A stretch of 64,000 bases of DNA from Ochromonas danica (taxonomy: Eukaryota > Sar > Chrysophyceae > Chromulinales > Chromulinaceae), in assembly GCA_015146655.1 (NCBI GenBank), contig VKHL01000027.1, forward strand, positions 178,213-242,212. The letters run 5' to 3'. This document shows, piece after piece, positions 48,955 through 59,700 of the stretch (the first letter of the stretch is position 1; each line of letters begins with the position of its first letter). A program made the translations under genes and the position numbers. The notes beneath the pieces are model-generated. The model saw nothing but the letters and a program-made list of their open reading frames with translations. It did no database searches and was not told the origin of the DNA.

Positions 48955-51400
48955 TCAGACCAAGTTTAGCACTTCCTGTATACAATTGGTTACATCACTA
49001 TGAGTGGCCCATTTCGAAGCAGCAGCAGTTAGACAAGCCCGTGCGACAGGAGCCAAAGCCGCAAACTGGCTTCCTTCCGACAAAAAGAGGGTACCAAGTA
49101 GCTGAGCTGCACGAAGCACAGCCACATTGCCTTCATTCTCCACCTCAATCAACTCCAAGCTACGTTTCGCTATTGTTTGGAGCAAGTCCACCGTGACAAT
49201 GACACGTGCAGTGCCAGAAGAAAGCTTCAAAGCCGCCACAACATTGTATGCCACAGAAACAACAGCTTGACGAACATTTTTGCTTCCATATCCAGCGAAT
49301 GCAAGGCTAGCATAGATGAGCTCTCGAGCTTCATTAAGAACATTCGTGCACAGTACTTGCTTCAAGGCCTCGGACTTAATGGTATTGGCCGTGAAGCGGC
49401 ACGCCATTAGGACAGCGGCCTGAGGAGCGGAGGGATCGCGAAGTAAATCGATTGTGCTCTGCAAGAATGTCCGGCAAAAGACACTAGTTGCCAGCATCTC
49501 GCTACCTTGAGTATGCAAGGCCATCATGCGCAAGAAATCAAGGGGAATAAATCGATTCTCAAGACGCCATTTCATCATAACGGCTAATATACCCAAAAGC
49601 GAAGAGGGCAAAGATGAAGCATGATAGCGGTTGGTTTCACTTAATGTCTGCAAGGTCTGTTCCAAAATAGTCAATTGCTCTTCATTAAGATGAATGGTGT
49701 GCTGGGAATGGACATCACGAATCTTCTGAATGACTTTCTGAATATTTGATGGTACTTCATCAAAGGCTACGTATCCTTTTATCTCTTGATGAAATGTGAC
49801 CGATTTCCTTGCTCCACTTTTTGGAGTTGACTGAACAGAACTACCGATTGTGGGAACTGCTGCTTGTTGCGTCCGCTGAATGATCCAGTCGGCTATCTCG
49901 TTGAGATGGTATTGACCCAGTTCGTTGGTATCAATGAACCGCTGTGCCGCAACAAAAGGATTCTCACCATTATTATATCCCAATTTCATCGTACGAGGAC
50001 CATTAGGTGTGTCCATCTCAACAGGAAAGACATGATCATAATGAACACCAGTAATATCTCCGCCATCTGCAGAACCAGTCACTTCGCCAACGATTGTCCA
50101 AGATCCACTAGTCCATTGAGCAGCCACTAGTTTCCCGTCTTGATTGAATACCATCACTTCATTCTCAGACTTCCCTACAAGGCTGCCACGATTTTCCCAG
50201 CGTGGGGCCTTAGCTAGATCTTCTTCGCTTGGACCATGTTGTCGGGCCTGTTTTGCTCTGGCTACTTCTTCGGTAAAATCAACAGCAAGCTGTTGAGCTC
50301 GTGGACTGTGTGTCAACGCAGAGTTACGCATGAACAGACGCAAAATCCCATCCTGCCCACCAGTTAAGAAGGCTTCACCTTGGTCTAGAGTAAGGCCAAG
50401 CACCGCCCACACTGTTGAAGGATGATAGATTGTTTGCAGCAAATCGCCATTTCTCCAAACACACACACTACCATCCTCACCACAAGAAACTACTTCCACA
50501 ATATTCAAATGAGAAGCAGAAACAGTCGTAGCTTGAAGAACCATTGGATGAGAATTATCATCTTGTAATGGGTGTAGCAATGCCTCAAGAGCCTGTCCAT
50601 CACTTCCACGCAGCATGACTGAACCATCATTGGATGTTGTGATCAATCCATCCACACCTGGAAGATAATTAATTGATCGGATAGGTCCACCATGATCAAC
50701 AATAGGGTCACTAACGAGTTGTCCTGTAGAGGGATCCCATAGTCGTAGTTTAAAGTTATCAGGTTTTCCATTGACAGACTCCCCCGTGGAGGTGGTGGCA
50801 ATCAGTCCATTGGGCAATCCCAAGACATTGACACCATTTTCATGAGGTCCTAATCGAATTAACTCAGTGCCTGAGAAGACATCCCAGACAATAGCAAGTC
50901 CATCCCACCCACCCGAGACTAACAAGTTGTTGGTTGTCCAGGAGAATGAGATCACACCCTTGGAGTGGCCCAGGAGATACTTGAGGAGGTTGCCACTCGA
51001 GTCAAAGACTCTGATCTTAGAGTCAAGACAGCCTGTAATGATCAGCCCCTACCATGCCAACCCCAACATTGCCACGATATAGTGTGCCACCCAGCGGTGC
51101 GACAGGTTCAACATTAGTCATCAAGACAAACGCGGTTAGAGAAACAAGCCTTACCTCAGGATAAGCTTCTCTAGTAGGATCTGCACGCAAGGTGATAAGA
51201 GCAGGTACCCAATGATCGTGATATAAGGGACTACCCACTTCGACAAAGGCATCACAATTCGATGACAGCTTCCATCTTCGTACACAAGGTAGATCACTTT
51301 GACAACCTGTAAGAATTTCTCCAGGAAGTGTTCCTAAAGATAGACTACGAATAGGTCCATCATGAGCAATTTGTGTGAGAAGCAGTTGATAGGAATCCAT
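48955..51400 (-). CDS. PLAA: PLAA/UFD3-like protein (WD40-PFU-PUL)
   Basis: Exons 51155-51400 and 48955-51048 (106-bp intron, GTAAGG...TAG) give 779 residues from ATG 51400 (MDSYQLLLTQIAHDGPIRSL). Seven WD40 blades occupy about 1-300; the exon junction falls in the second (YPE-GLIITGCLDSKIRVFDSS). A PFU ubiquitin-binding region follows (about 310-400: MVFNQDGKLVAAQWTSGSW, GDITGVHYDHVFPVEMD, ENPFVAAQRFI). The C-terminal PUL domain (about 490-775) has GILAVMMKWRLENRFIPLDFLRMMALH and armadillo-like helices. PLAA/Doa1/Ufd3 binds Cdc48/p97 and ubiquitin in ER-associated and ribophagy-type degradation. All three domains are present and the length is normal. Confidence 0.95.
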
Positions 51401-51636
51401 TGTTTTGTCTATCAATTGGGACAGAAAATCTTCGAAGAAGGAAGGAGAACGAACATATGGATAATCGCGTTTCTTATCCAAAAACGACCTTATACATATG
51501 AAAAGGGGTCATTCCATGGAATAGGGATTTTCACTCCATTCCATTCAATTCCATGCGGTTGAGTTGTTCGGTTTTGCTTTTCTTTTCAACGATGATTTGA
51601 TTGTGACATTCAGATATTAACAATCCAGTACGATTG

Positions 51637-51681
51637 ATGGATACCCCTGCAAATGGACTCCTTCCTATATTCCTTTGTTAG
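51637..51681 (+). promoter_or_regulatory. short upstream ORF overlapping the coiled-coil gene start
   Basis: ATG 51637 opens a 14-codon frame (MDTPANGLLPIFLC) in another phase that passes over the main ATG at 51653 and stops at 51681. If transcription starts upstream of 51637, it would reduce initiation at the main start. The transcript start is unknown. Confidence 0.35.
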
Positions 51682-54600
51682 TTTCTTCTTTTCAATCCTT
51701 CTCTTCTTTACTATTCACTCTGGTAAAGAAGGAAGCCGCTTTCTGGTAGAAGCCGCTGTGCCTGTCTTCCTAGGGGTCAATGGACGAGGTTCCAGCAACG
51801 TCAACCTTCAAGGAGTATCTTTCAGTTTTCTTCCAGACGATGCAGTCTTTCACTCCTCCACAGTTACGGGCAAATCTCTCGCAATCGATCTCGATCGCCT
51901 TGCCATCGCCACCAGCCATGGCCTGCTTGCCTTCACACCTCAAGGGATCAATTTCACTCGAGGAAATGGCCAATGGTTCTCTGAGCTCTCAGATGAGCGA
52001 GTGGAGATCAAAAGAAATGGACAGTCTGTCTTGCAAATGACGGCCTCAGATCGATTGGAGCTTTACAGTTTTCGATATAATGGCATGGGATATTTCAACG
52101 ATCTCACCATCGACAAAGCTCAGCTAGCTTCAGTATTCACTAATCTCTGTATCGCTGATAGGAAGCTCAATGGACTAGCCAGGAAAGACACAGAGGAGTT
52201 GTGTGCCAGTGAGGCGAGCCGGTGGTATCTCACACTCAGCCAACTGTTGGATCGAATGGCCAAGATATTGACTCTCCTATCAGATGGACGCGGTGGAGAA
52301 AGCTCTCAGCCTGATCAAATACAAAGGAGGTTGAAAGCTGGGTATGAAGAAGCTATTAAATCCATTCAACAGGATCTGCAACAGGAATTGCAGCGAGTTA
52401 GGGAACATTATGAATCGTATGATGCCTGGCAAGAGAGCAAAAAAGAGGCACTTGAGAATGTCACGTCTATTCATAGCTCTATTGAGGAAATGGATAGTCG
52501 TCTCTCTTCGAACATTCTCTACGTGGAAGAGCGACAAGACGAGATGTTCCACACTGTCGAACAGATGAGCACACGAAACGAAGATAGCTTGAAAGCACTT
52601 GCCGAAGAGATCGCTGTGAATGTCTCAAGAACATTAGCAGAGAGTCATGATGCGATAGTAAGTGATAGCAGATCAATCCTGGCCAATCAAGCGTTGATAT
52701 TGGACAAGCGGGTAGCATCCATCGAATCTGATCTGAACTTGACCACCACCCAACTCAACGATTGGCAGAACAGTTATGGTAGTTGGAGAATTATTGTGAA
52801 TGGTTCTTTGATTGAAATGACGGATGCTATTGCCTCCTTTCCCTTGAAGCTCGCAGAGGCAGCTGACACCTCTGTGAAACTCCTCATGGGAAAAGTTGAT
52901 TCCACTATCCTTACACTGAGGGAAGATGTACTGAACTGGACGAGTAACAATGAGAAAAAGATGGAATCAGCACTATCTTTGATAGATGGAAAGGTTTCTT
53001 TGCTTGAGAAGTCTTCTGATGGCATCCGAAGTGAGCTGTTAACTCGACTAGAGAATGTTAATCATACCTTGTTTGATATCACTGACGATTTAAAGAACTT
53101 CACGATTGAAAGCTCAGATTGGCTATGGGAGCAAGTGAAGAAAGAATCAGGAGATCTACATCGCGAGTTGCTCAGTTTGAATTTAACTCTTCTGCATAGT
53201 ATCTCCCGCCTTGAGAACAAAGTACAGGATACAGACTTTTTGGTTTTGAATATCAGTGAGACAAGTAAGGAATATATGAATAATATCCTAAATAATGTTT
53301 CCATCTCTCTAGCTCATAGTAATGGTATCTTTGCAAGAGTTATTAAAGAGTTGAATTTATCAGTTAGTGTATTGAAAGAAAATCAACAGTATTTTGAAGA
53401 AAAGCAAGTGCCTGAGATGATTAGCAAAGAGACTTCGAAACTTGCAACAGAGTTTCGAGTAGAGCTCCAGGCTGCATCAGAATCCTTCAATGCGCAACTC
53501 ATTCAACTCGAAGGCATTCTCGGGGTTAACCTAACCTCATTAAAGAATGAAGTTTTGAAGACTTTACAATCAGAATTGGGTTTTGTGAATAAAAGCATAG
53601 AAGCATTGGATAAACTATTTGACAAGGAGATTTTATCACTTCGAAATGGTCTGGTTGAACAAGAACAAAAACATCAACATTCACTTGTAGAGTTGGAAGG
53701 TTTGATAGCTTCGAATATGTCACAACTTAAGTCTAAGATAGACAATGAGGGAGAATTGTTGAAAATAGCTCAAAATGAGCTAAAAGGTGAAGTGAATGAT
53801 TCACTGCAGGCTGTGAATCAAACCATTTCTCATGAGTTGTTGATGATGCGAAAACAGATTGCTGGTGATGTAAACAATCTGACAATTCAACTGGTCGGTA
53901 GTAATCAAAGTCTATCACAAGAGATTAGTGTTTTATCCATGGCAGTGGCAGAGATTGACTCACATTACAACGAGACCTTGTCTTCTCTTAGAGATTACAT
54001 TCTCAATGAACTAGTAAATGAACATTTTGATCGTAAGCAATCCTTAGATGAGTTTAAAGGAGTGTTATTGACTATCAACGAGACTTTGTCTGGTCGGTTA
54101 GGCGAACTTGATCACAGACACGAATCCGCATTAGACAATGTGATGAATTTCGTGAACCAAACTAGCGATTCACTCGCTCGTGACCACAAAAGAGATTACC
54201 AAAACTTGACAGCCTTGCTGACATCTGTTTTGGAATCGTTGGAAAGTTCAATTGTTACCAATGCTACTGTTCTTCTTAGAGTTATTCAAAAGAGCGTACA
54301 AGAAGTTGAAGCAAACCAGCTTGTCATGCAAGAGAATTTCACGCAAACTCTTCAATCTTCTGTGGATAATATTGATGCCAATCAAAAGCTCCTCAGTGAT
54401 CACTTTCTGAGCAAACTGGTAGAATTCAATACAAGCAATGCTGAGCAGATGAGCAATTTATCAAGAAATCTCCTTGACGTTCAGACTTCATTTGACCGCA
54501 ACCTATCAGACTTTGTGGCCAAAACATTGCATGACAATGATTACTTTTTGTCAATGCTGGTGAAATTGGAACATGAACAGAATTCCTCCAATGCTCTGGC

Positions 54601-56407
54601 AAGTAGTTCCTTGCAGCAAGTCAATGAGACGTTTGCAAATGAAGTGAGGATTATAAAAGATGCATTGAGTGATTTAGATTATGTTCAAAACAACTCTTTC
54701 CATTTCTTACATGATAAACTGTCGGCTTCAGCGGATCAGTTGCATCAATTTATGCAAGAATCGTATCGCGCTCAACTAGAGGGTTATTTCAACTTATCAC
54801 AAGCTGCTAGTCGGTTTGAAGAAAGCTTGTTACAGAATAATGAATCAGCTCAACTGCAATTTGAAAATTTCCGAAACGATATCGATAATGTTGTGCAAAC
54901 AATCAATTCCCACAAGCAGCTATCAGACAGTGAGCTAGGCAAGTGGATGGTTTACTATGATGAACAACTTTCCCTATTGAGCGCAAATATGTCAAAGAAT
55001 ATGTCCGCAGCTCAAGCATCTCTATGGAGACAATGGATGCAATCGATTGAAGAGATGAAGCAAAATCAATCAATGTCATTTGCAGAAATAGGAATCGAAC
55101 TGGGCCGTATTGTTGAGGCTGGTAATGATGCTTTGCTAGACCTTCACAATACACTCGATCGACATGTGTTTGCCTTGAACAGAAAGCTCGATGAAGCCAA
55201 TGATAGCACATTTGCACTCAAACGCACTTTTGATGATCAATCAATCATGTTTGCGAATGATCTAGAGGTGCTCAATGCGAGTGTCACTTTGCGGTTTGCT
55301 CAAGAGAAGGAATATCTCAATGATATCCACCAAGAAATCACTGACTCACTCAAACAACATTTCCACCAAACGGAAAGCAAGATGAAAGATTATGTTGTTC
55401 AAACAAATGTATCTCTATTGCAACAACAAGTTGTCGTGGCTGTTCAAGGCGAGAAGATCTCACAGTTAGAGAGAGAAGTTCTTCAACAGATTTCTAGTCA
55501 AGAGGTCTTCCAGAAAGGTTTGTTTGGGGCAGAACAGTCGATTGCTATGATCAGTAAGACACAACAATCGCAATCGGAAGAGTTGTCTTCTTTATCGTCA
55601 ACTATGGCAGGGCTAACCACGGAACAGCTTCCAACAATGTCATCAGATCTTGCGCTATTGCAGTATGGACTGAGAAGTTTGCAGCAATCACAAGAAACAC
55701 TATCGAGTGAGACAATTCTCCTATTAGATAGACAATGGCAGCTCTCAGGCAATGTGACTCTTCTTCATGATCACCTTATGAATGAGGTTGAATTGAGAGT
55801 GAAAGGGGACGAAATGTTGTCCAATTCAATCAACTCCAAGATAGACACCAATCATGCTGTACTAACCAAGCACTTAGCTAATCTGCAAGAACGGTCTGAC
55901 AAAGATCATGAAGAGTTGTTGATTGCCAACGTTGCTGTGCCTGCTTTAAGAAAGGAGCTGGACGAAGCCAACAAGGAGATTGTCTCACTGAAGTCGCAAG
56001 TGGCAACCACCAGTCAGCTACAATCAGAAGTGGGCAGTTTGAAAGAACACATTATCACAGTAGAAGGCCAGTTAAGAGATCAAAAGGAAAGCCATGAACG
56101 AGAAATTGGTGAACTTCGCCGGGCTAATGATAAAAGCAGCGATTTATTGCTACAAATGCAAAAACTAATTGAGCGACAAGGGGAAATGATCACTAGCCTG
56201 CAGCAGGAGCAAGTGCAACTGAAGACGTTTTGTGCAGAGAGAGGTCAAGTAGATCAGTTGAAAGATCGTTTGATGGATGTTCAACAAGGTACCTTCCAAC
56301 AGGTGGCAGACATCTTGCAGCTCATTCAAGCAAACCAACAAGCTGCCAGCAAGGTGGACACTGCTGTGGTCTTCACCTCTGCTCCATCTAGTAGACAAAA
56401 TCCATAG
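51653..56407 (+). CDS. giant secreted, N-glycosylated coiled-coil protein
   Basis: A single uninterrupted exon of 1,584 codons from ATG 51653. Residues 1-22 (MDSFLYSFVSFFFSILLFF) are a signal peptide. Residues 35-140 form a compact, non-coiled head (VPVFLGVNGRG, LQGVSFSFLPDD, ITRGNGQW-type strands). From about 215 to the end the protein is almost wholly heptad-like coiled coil with irregular repeats of about 20-40 residues. About 40 or more NxS/T sequons (NLT, NVS, NET, NQS...) are spread along it, so it is probably heavily N-glycosylated. No membrane anchor follows the signal peptide. I do not recognise it; an extracellular fibrous protein (wall, scale, flagellar hair or matrix) is the inference. 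An upstream frame at 51637-51681 overlaps the start. Confidence 0.8.
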   Translation: MDSFLYSFVSFFFSILLFFTIHSGKEGSRFLVEAAVPVFLGVNGRGSSNVNLQGVSFSFLPDDAVFHSSTVTGKSLAIDLDRLAIATSHGLLAFTPQGINFTRGNGQWFSELSDERVEIKRNGQSVLQMTASDRLELYSFRYNGMGYFNDLTIDKAQLASVFTNLCIADRKLNGLARKDTEELCASEASRWYLTLSQLLDRMAKILTLLSDGRGGESSQPDQIQRRLKAGYEEAIKSIQQDLQQELQRVREHYESYDAWQESKKEALENVTSIHSSIEEMDSRLSSNILYVEERQDEMFHTVEQMSTRNEDSLKALAEEIAVNVSRTLAESHDAIVSDSRSILANQALILDKRVASIESDLNLTTTQLNDWQNSYGSWRIIVNGSLIEMTDAIASFPLKLAEAADTSVKLLMGKVDSTILTLREDVLNWTSNNEKKMESALSLIDGKVSLLEKSSDGIRSELLTRLENVNHTLFDITDDLKNFTIESSDWLWEQVKKESGDLHRELLSLNLTLLHSISRLENKVQDTDFLVLNISETSKEYMNNILNNVSISLAHSNGIFARVIKELNLSVSVLKENQQYFEEKQVPEMISKETSKLATEFRVELQAASESFNAQLIQLEGILGVNLTSLKNEVLKTLQSELGFVNKSIEALDKLFDKEILSLRNGLVEQEQKHQHSLVELEGLIASNMSQLKSKIDNEGELLKIAQNELKGEVNDSLQAVNQTISHELLMMRKQIAGDVNNLTIQLVGSNQSLSQEISVLSMAVAEIDSHYNETLSSLRDYILNELVNEHFDRKQSLDEFKGVLLTINETLSGRLGELDHRHESALDNVMNFVNQTSDSLARDHKRDYQNLTALLTSVLESLESSIVTNATVLLRVIQKSVQEVEANQLVMQENFTQTLQSSVDNIDANQKLLSDHFLSKLVEFNTSNAEQMSNLSRNLLDVQTSFDRNLSDFVAKTLHDNDYFLSMLVKLEHEQNSSNALASSSLQQVNETFANEVRIIKDALSDLDYVQNNSFHFLHDKLSASADQLHQFMQESYRAQLEGYFNLSQAASRFEESLLQNNESAQLQFENFRNDIDNVVQTINSHKQLSDSELGKWMVYYDEQLSLLSANMSKNMSAAQASLWRQWMQSIEEMKQNQSMSFAEIGIELGRIVEAGNDALLDLHNTLDRHVFALNRKLDEANDSTFALKRTFDDQSIMFANDLEVLNASVTLRFAQEKEYLNDIHQEITDSLKQHFHQTESKMKDYVVQTNVSLLQQQVVVAVQGEKISQLEREVLQQISSQEVFQKGLFGAEQSIAMISKTQQSQSEELSSLSSTMAGLTTEQLPTMSSDLALLQYGLRSLQQSQETLSSETILLLDRQWQLSGNVTLLHDHLMNEVELRVKGDEMLSNSINSKIDTNHAVLTKHLANLQERSDKDHEELLIANVAVPALRKELDEANKEIVSLKSQVATTSQLQSEVGSLKEHIITVEGQLRDQKESHEREIGELRRANDKSSDLLLQMQKLIERQGEMITSLQQEQVQLKTFCAERGQVDQLKDRLMDVQQGTFQQVADILQLIQANQQAASKVDTAVVFTSAPSSRQNP

Positions 56408-56727
56408 CCAAATAGAAGTTGTTAGGATGGTCATCGTGTAATTTTCTCTACATCTGATAGTGTACTAAATGTTTACAAACCTCTTTAGTTCCTCACATTG
56501 TCATCCAGTAGTTAGTACTTGTGATGAGACAGGCTACAGACTCAGATGTCTAGAATCTGGGTATCTGAACCTTCCCTGCTGCTGGGCAGAGGCTGATAGC
56601 GGGCCAATGAACGAATTCGAATTGAATTGGATTGAATCGAAATAACCACTATTCCGATATTACTGACTGGTCTAGAATCTATCGGTTGAATCGAATAGTC
56701 ATTTCTTGGTCAGATTGGGCATATATT
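56408..56727. other. intergenic spacer
   Basis: No gene. Several ATTGAATCGAAT/GAATTCGAATTGAATTGG-type near-repeats lie at 56612-56695. It is the probable promoter of the next gene. Confidence 0.45.
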
Positions 56728-59700
56728 ATGAATCCTCCCTCGTCATCAGGTACTAGCAAATATCATTTCCGACAATGTGATGACATGTTTTCCTTTCTTT
56801 TTAACTTTCTCGTTTGTTCGCTAATTTGTCCTTGTGCTAGTCTGGTCATCTCATCATGAGCCAGTACTGCCTTCCTCTTCCTCCCACCACCAATCCATCG
56901 CATCAAATAGCAGCACTAACAATATAACAAATAGCAGCAGTCATAGTCATAGTCGAGGTGGAATAGACAAGACAGCTGAAGCGGAACTAATAACTCGAAT
57001 GGTACGCATATTGTCTTCTAGAGGTTATGGTATTGAATGTGCAATGAGTGCACCTGCACTGTGTGATGCCTATCAAGAACTCTTTGGCGAGAGTATCACT
57101 GCCCAGCTGTCCCGTGCCAGAGGCATTGACATTTCTGTTTTTAGCTCCACCAAAATTATCTACATGAACTTGTCAGACTTGTCTGGTATTGACCACTTCT
57201 TTGATCGTCAAACATCTACACGCATGCTCTTCTTAGCTGATCCTGACAAACCAAAAAAGACTTTTCATGATCGAATTATCTCCTTATTTCGCACCAACAA
57301 GGAGTTGTCTTCCACAGACATTTCTATGAAATATGAGGCGAGATCTGCTACACCTTTGAAGAGAGAACTAGACTTGCTCAAGGTCTCCTTGGAGTCATAT
57401 CTGGACTATCTATGGAAAGTTAGAGATGAGATTGAGCCCACGACTAAAAATCTTAGCAAATTTACATACAAAGGTCTTGGCCAACCTGCCAAACCAGATG
57501 ATCGATTTATCATTGAATCAGAAGGAGATCAAGTCAAGTCTAACCCTAACCCTGTACGAAGTGTGGAGCACACCACCGACAATCCATCGAAAAAGATTGT
57601 GTCGAACGAACCTGCAAACAACAACTCTGCGAAGGATGTGCATGACCAATCCATCACCTCATTGAATGGGATGAAATCCAATGGTCATTTTCAACCTCTT
57701 GCTCCTCCCATTTCTCTACCTAATGCATCGAAGAATACTTCGCAAAGTAATAGCAGCAGAACACCATCTCCATCCTCTGCCTCATCTACTCCATTGCCAG
57801 CGACAACAACACAGGTTAGTTGAGGTCGGCCATCATTTCATCCTCTATCAAAGCCTCCATGATTGATGATGTTGTATTACAGACGGAAATGTCAGTCGAG
57901 AGCAATGAAACTCCTACTCCTCCTCAACACAATCAAAATGGATGGCACAATCAGGGTAAGTGATGCTTGTGCAATGTTACTCCTCCCATACCATAGTTGA
58001 TGGTGATGTTATACATCTCTCTTATTTAGAGACATTGGATGATTTAGCAGCAGAGCAAGAGATTATGCAAGGCGAAGAGGATGTAGAAATAGAAGGTATG
58101 CAATGCAATGACTTATTTGCATTTCATCTCTTATTCGACTGTGATTAACTCTTCCTATGTCACACTCTCTTGCGCTGTGCAGTTCCAATGGCATTTTCTC
58201 CTGTTTTCTCTTCAGCCAGTGAAGAAGATGAGGATGACCTTAATCTGTTTCTTCCTGTACGATGATCTTCTTTTGCTTTCGTGATACTCTCTAACATGGA
58301 CATATCCTGCATGTTGATTATTTTAGAGAGTTGGTGAAAAGCGCAGCTTTCATGTTGCCCAGCAGGACTTGGATGTAGGAAATGGAAGCAACATCCGTAA
58401 TGGTAATCATCACGGGAAAACAACAAAAACGACAACAACAGCGACTCATCCCTCGAAACCTCCTCCTCCTCCTGCTGCTGCTGCTGCTGCTGGTCGCTTG
58501 AATCCTCAGCATAAACATCTCAAGCAATATCTACAGCGTTTGGAAGAGAAGATTGTAGAGTGGGGCAATCTTGATTGGTCTCTTGTGGCTGATCGAGAAG
58601 GTGAGCTGAATGCCGTCATAGAGAAGGTCAAGGGAGTTCGATACTTTCTAACTTGTGGGAAGTTCCAATTGGATGACAAGATGATTGCTGATACTATTGA
58701 GACTTTGGGTACTGCTTATACAGGAATAGCGAAGAATGGTGTGGTCAATGGCACCAACACCAATGGCCTTTCTACTACCTCATCATCTTCACTTCCTGTT
58801 TCTTCTTCTTCTTCCCGTAAAGATGAAGAAACTATCATACTGCGTAGATTAGATGATTTATTTCCTGTTGTAGCGAATTGTTTGCAAGAGTTGGATAATA
58901 GTGCTTTGCTTGGAAGTGATGCTGTTCGTCTTTTCAAATCACTTCGTAAACTACCTGATAATAAAGTTCATCAACAATCTATTCTCAAAGGGTTGAAAGC
59001 AAGATTGGATATTCCATCACCAAAAAGCAAATCATTTAATAATGTTGAAATTATGGAGTGCTTCCAAGAATTGAAGAGCTTTCCTTATAGTATTATAAAG
59101 GATGTCTTAATCTGCTTGGGTGTCAAGGTACAAGAAGCTATTTCAGATACAATGAATAATGCTGAATCTTTTACTGAATCACAATATGCTAAGGTAAGAT
59201 GATGATGAATTAATTAACATGTGATTTGTTACCTTATCGTCGTCTTGTTATTCCATAACAATGTGTTTTTGTATTTCAACAGATTATTTATAGTTTGAAG
59301 AATGTAGAGCATATCGATGCTGATATAACCAGAACTTTGCGATTAATTAATGATCGTTTGGGTTCTGTGATACAAGAACGCACCAAAGATGATGTCTCAT
59401 CTAGTGGAAGAGATTACACCAAGCTATTGTCTATTGCGAGATGGATTGGCAAAGGAGTTATAAAGTTGATGCAAGGATGCAGCTCGGCAGACAGTTTGAG
59501 TGTATCGAATGACATCTTAGAGCCACTCTATCAGATCATTTATTATTTATCTCTCGAACTGAAAGTATTAGCAGAAATGGAGAAAACTATTGCAGTAGAT
59601 ATTGATCTTGTAGTATATGTCTTGCAAATACTCAAAGGACAGAAAACGGAAGATATTCGTTTGCGTGCTCTAATGTTTTCAACAGTGCGTTATGCTAAAG

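Noticed and set aside
57541-57555. Telomere-like CTAACCCTAACCC
   Set aside because: Only two units, inside a coding exon and in frame; no telomeric array.
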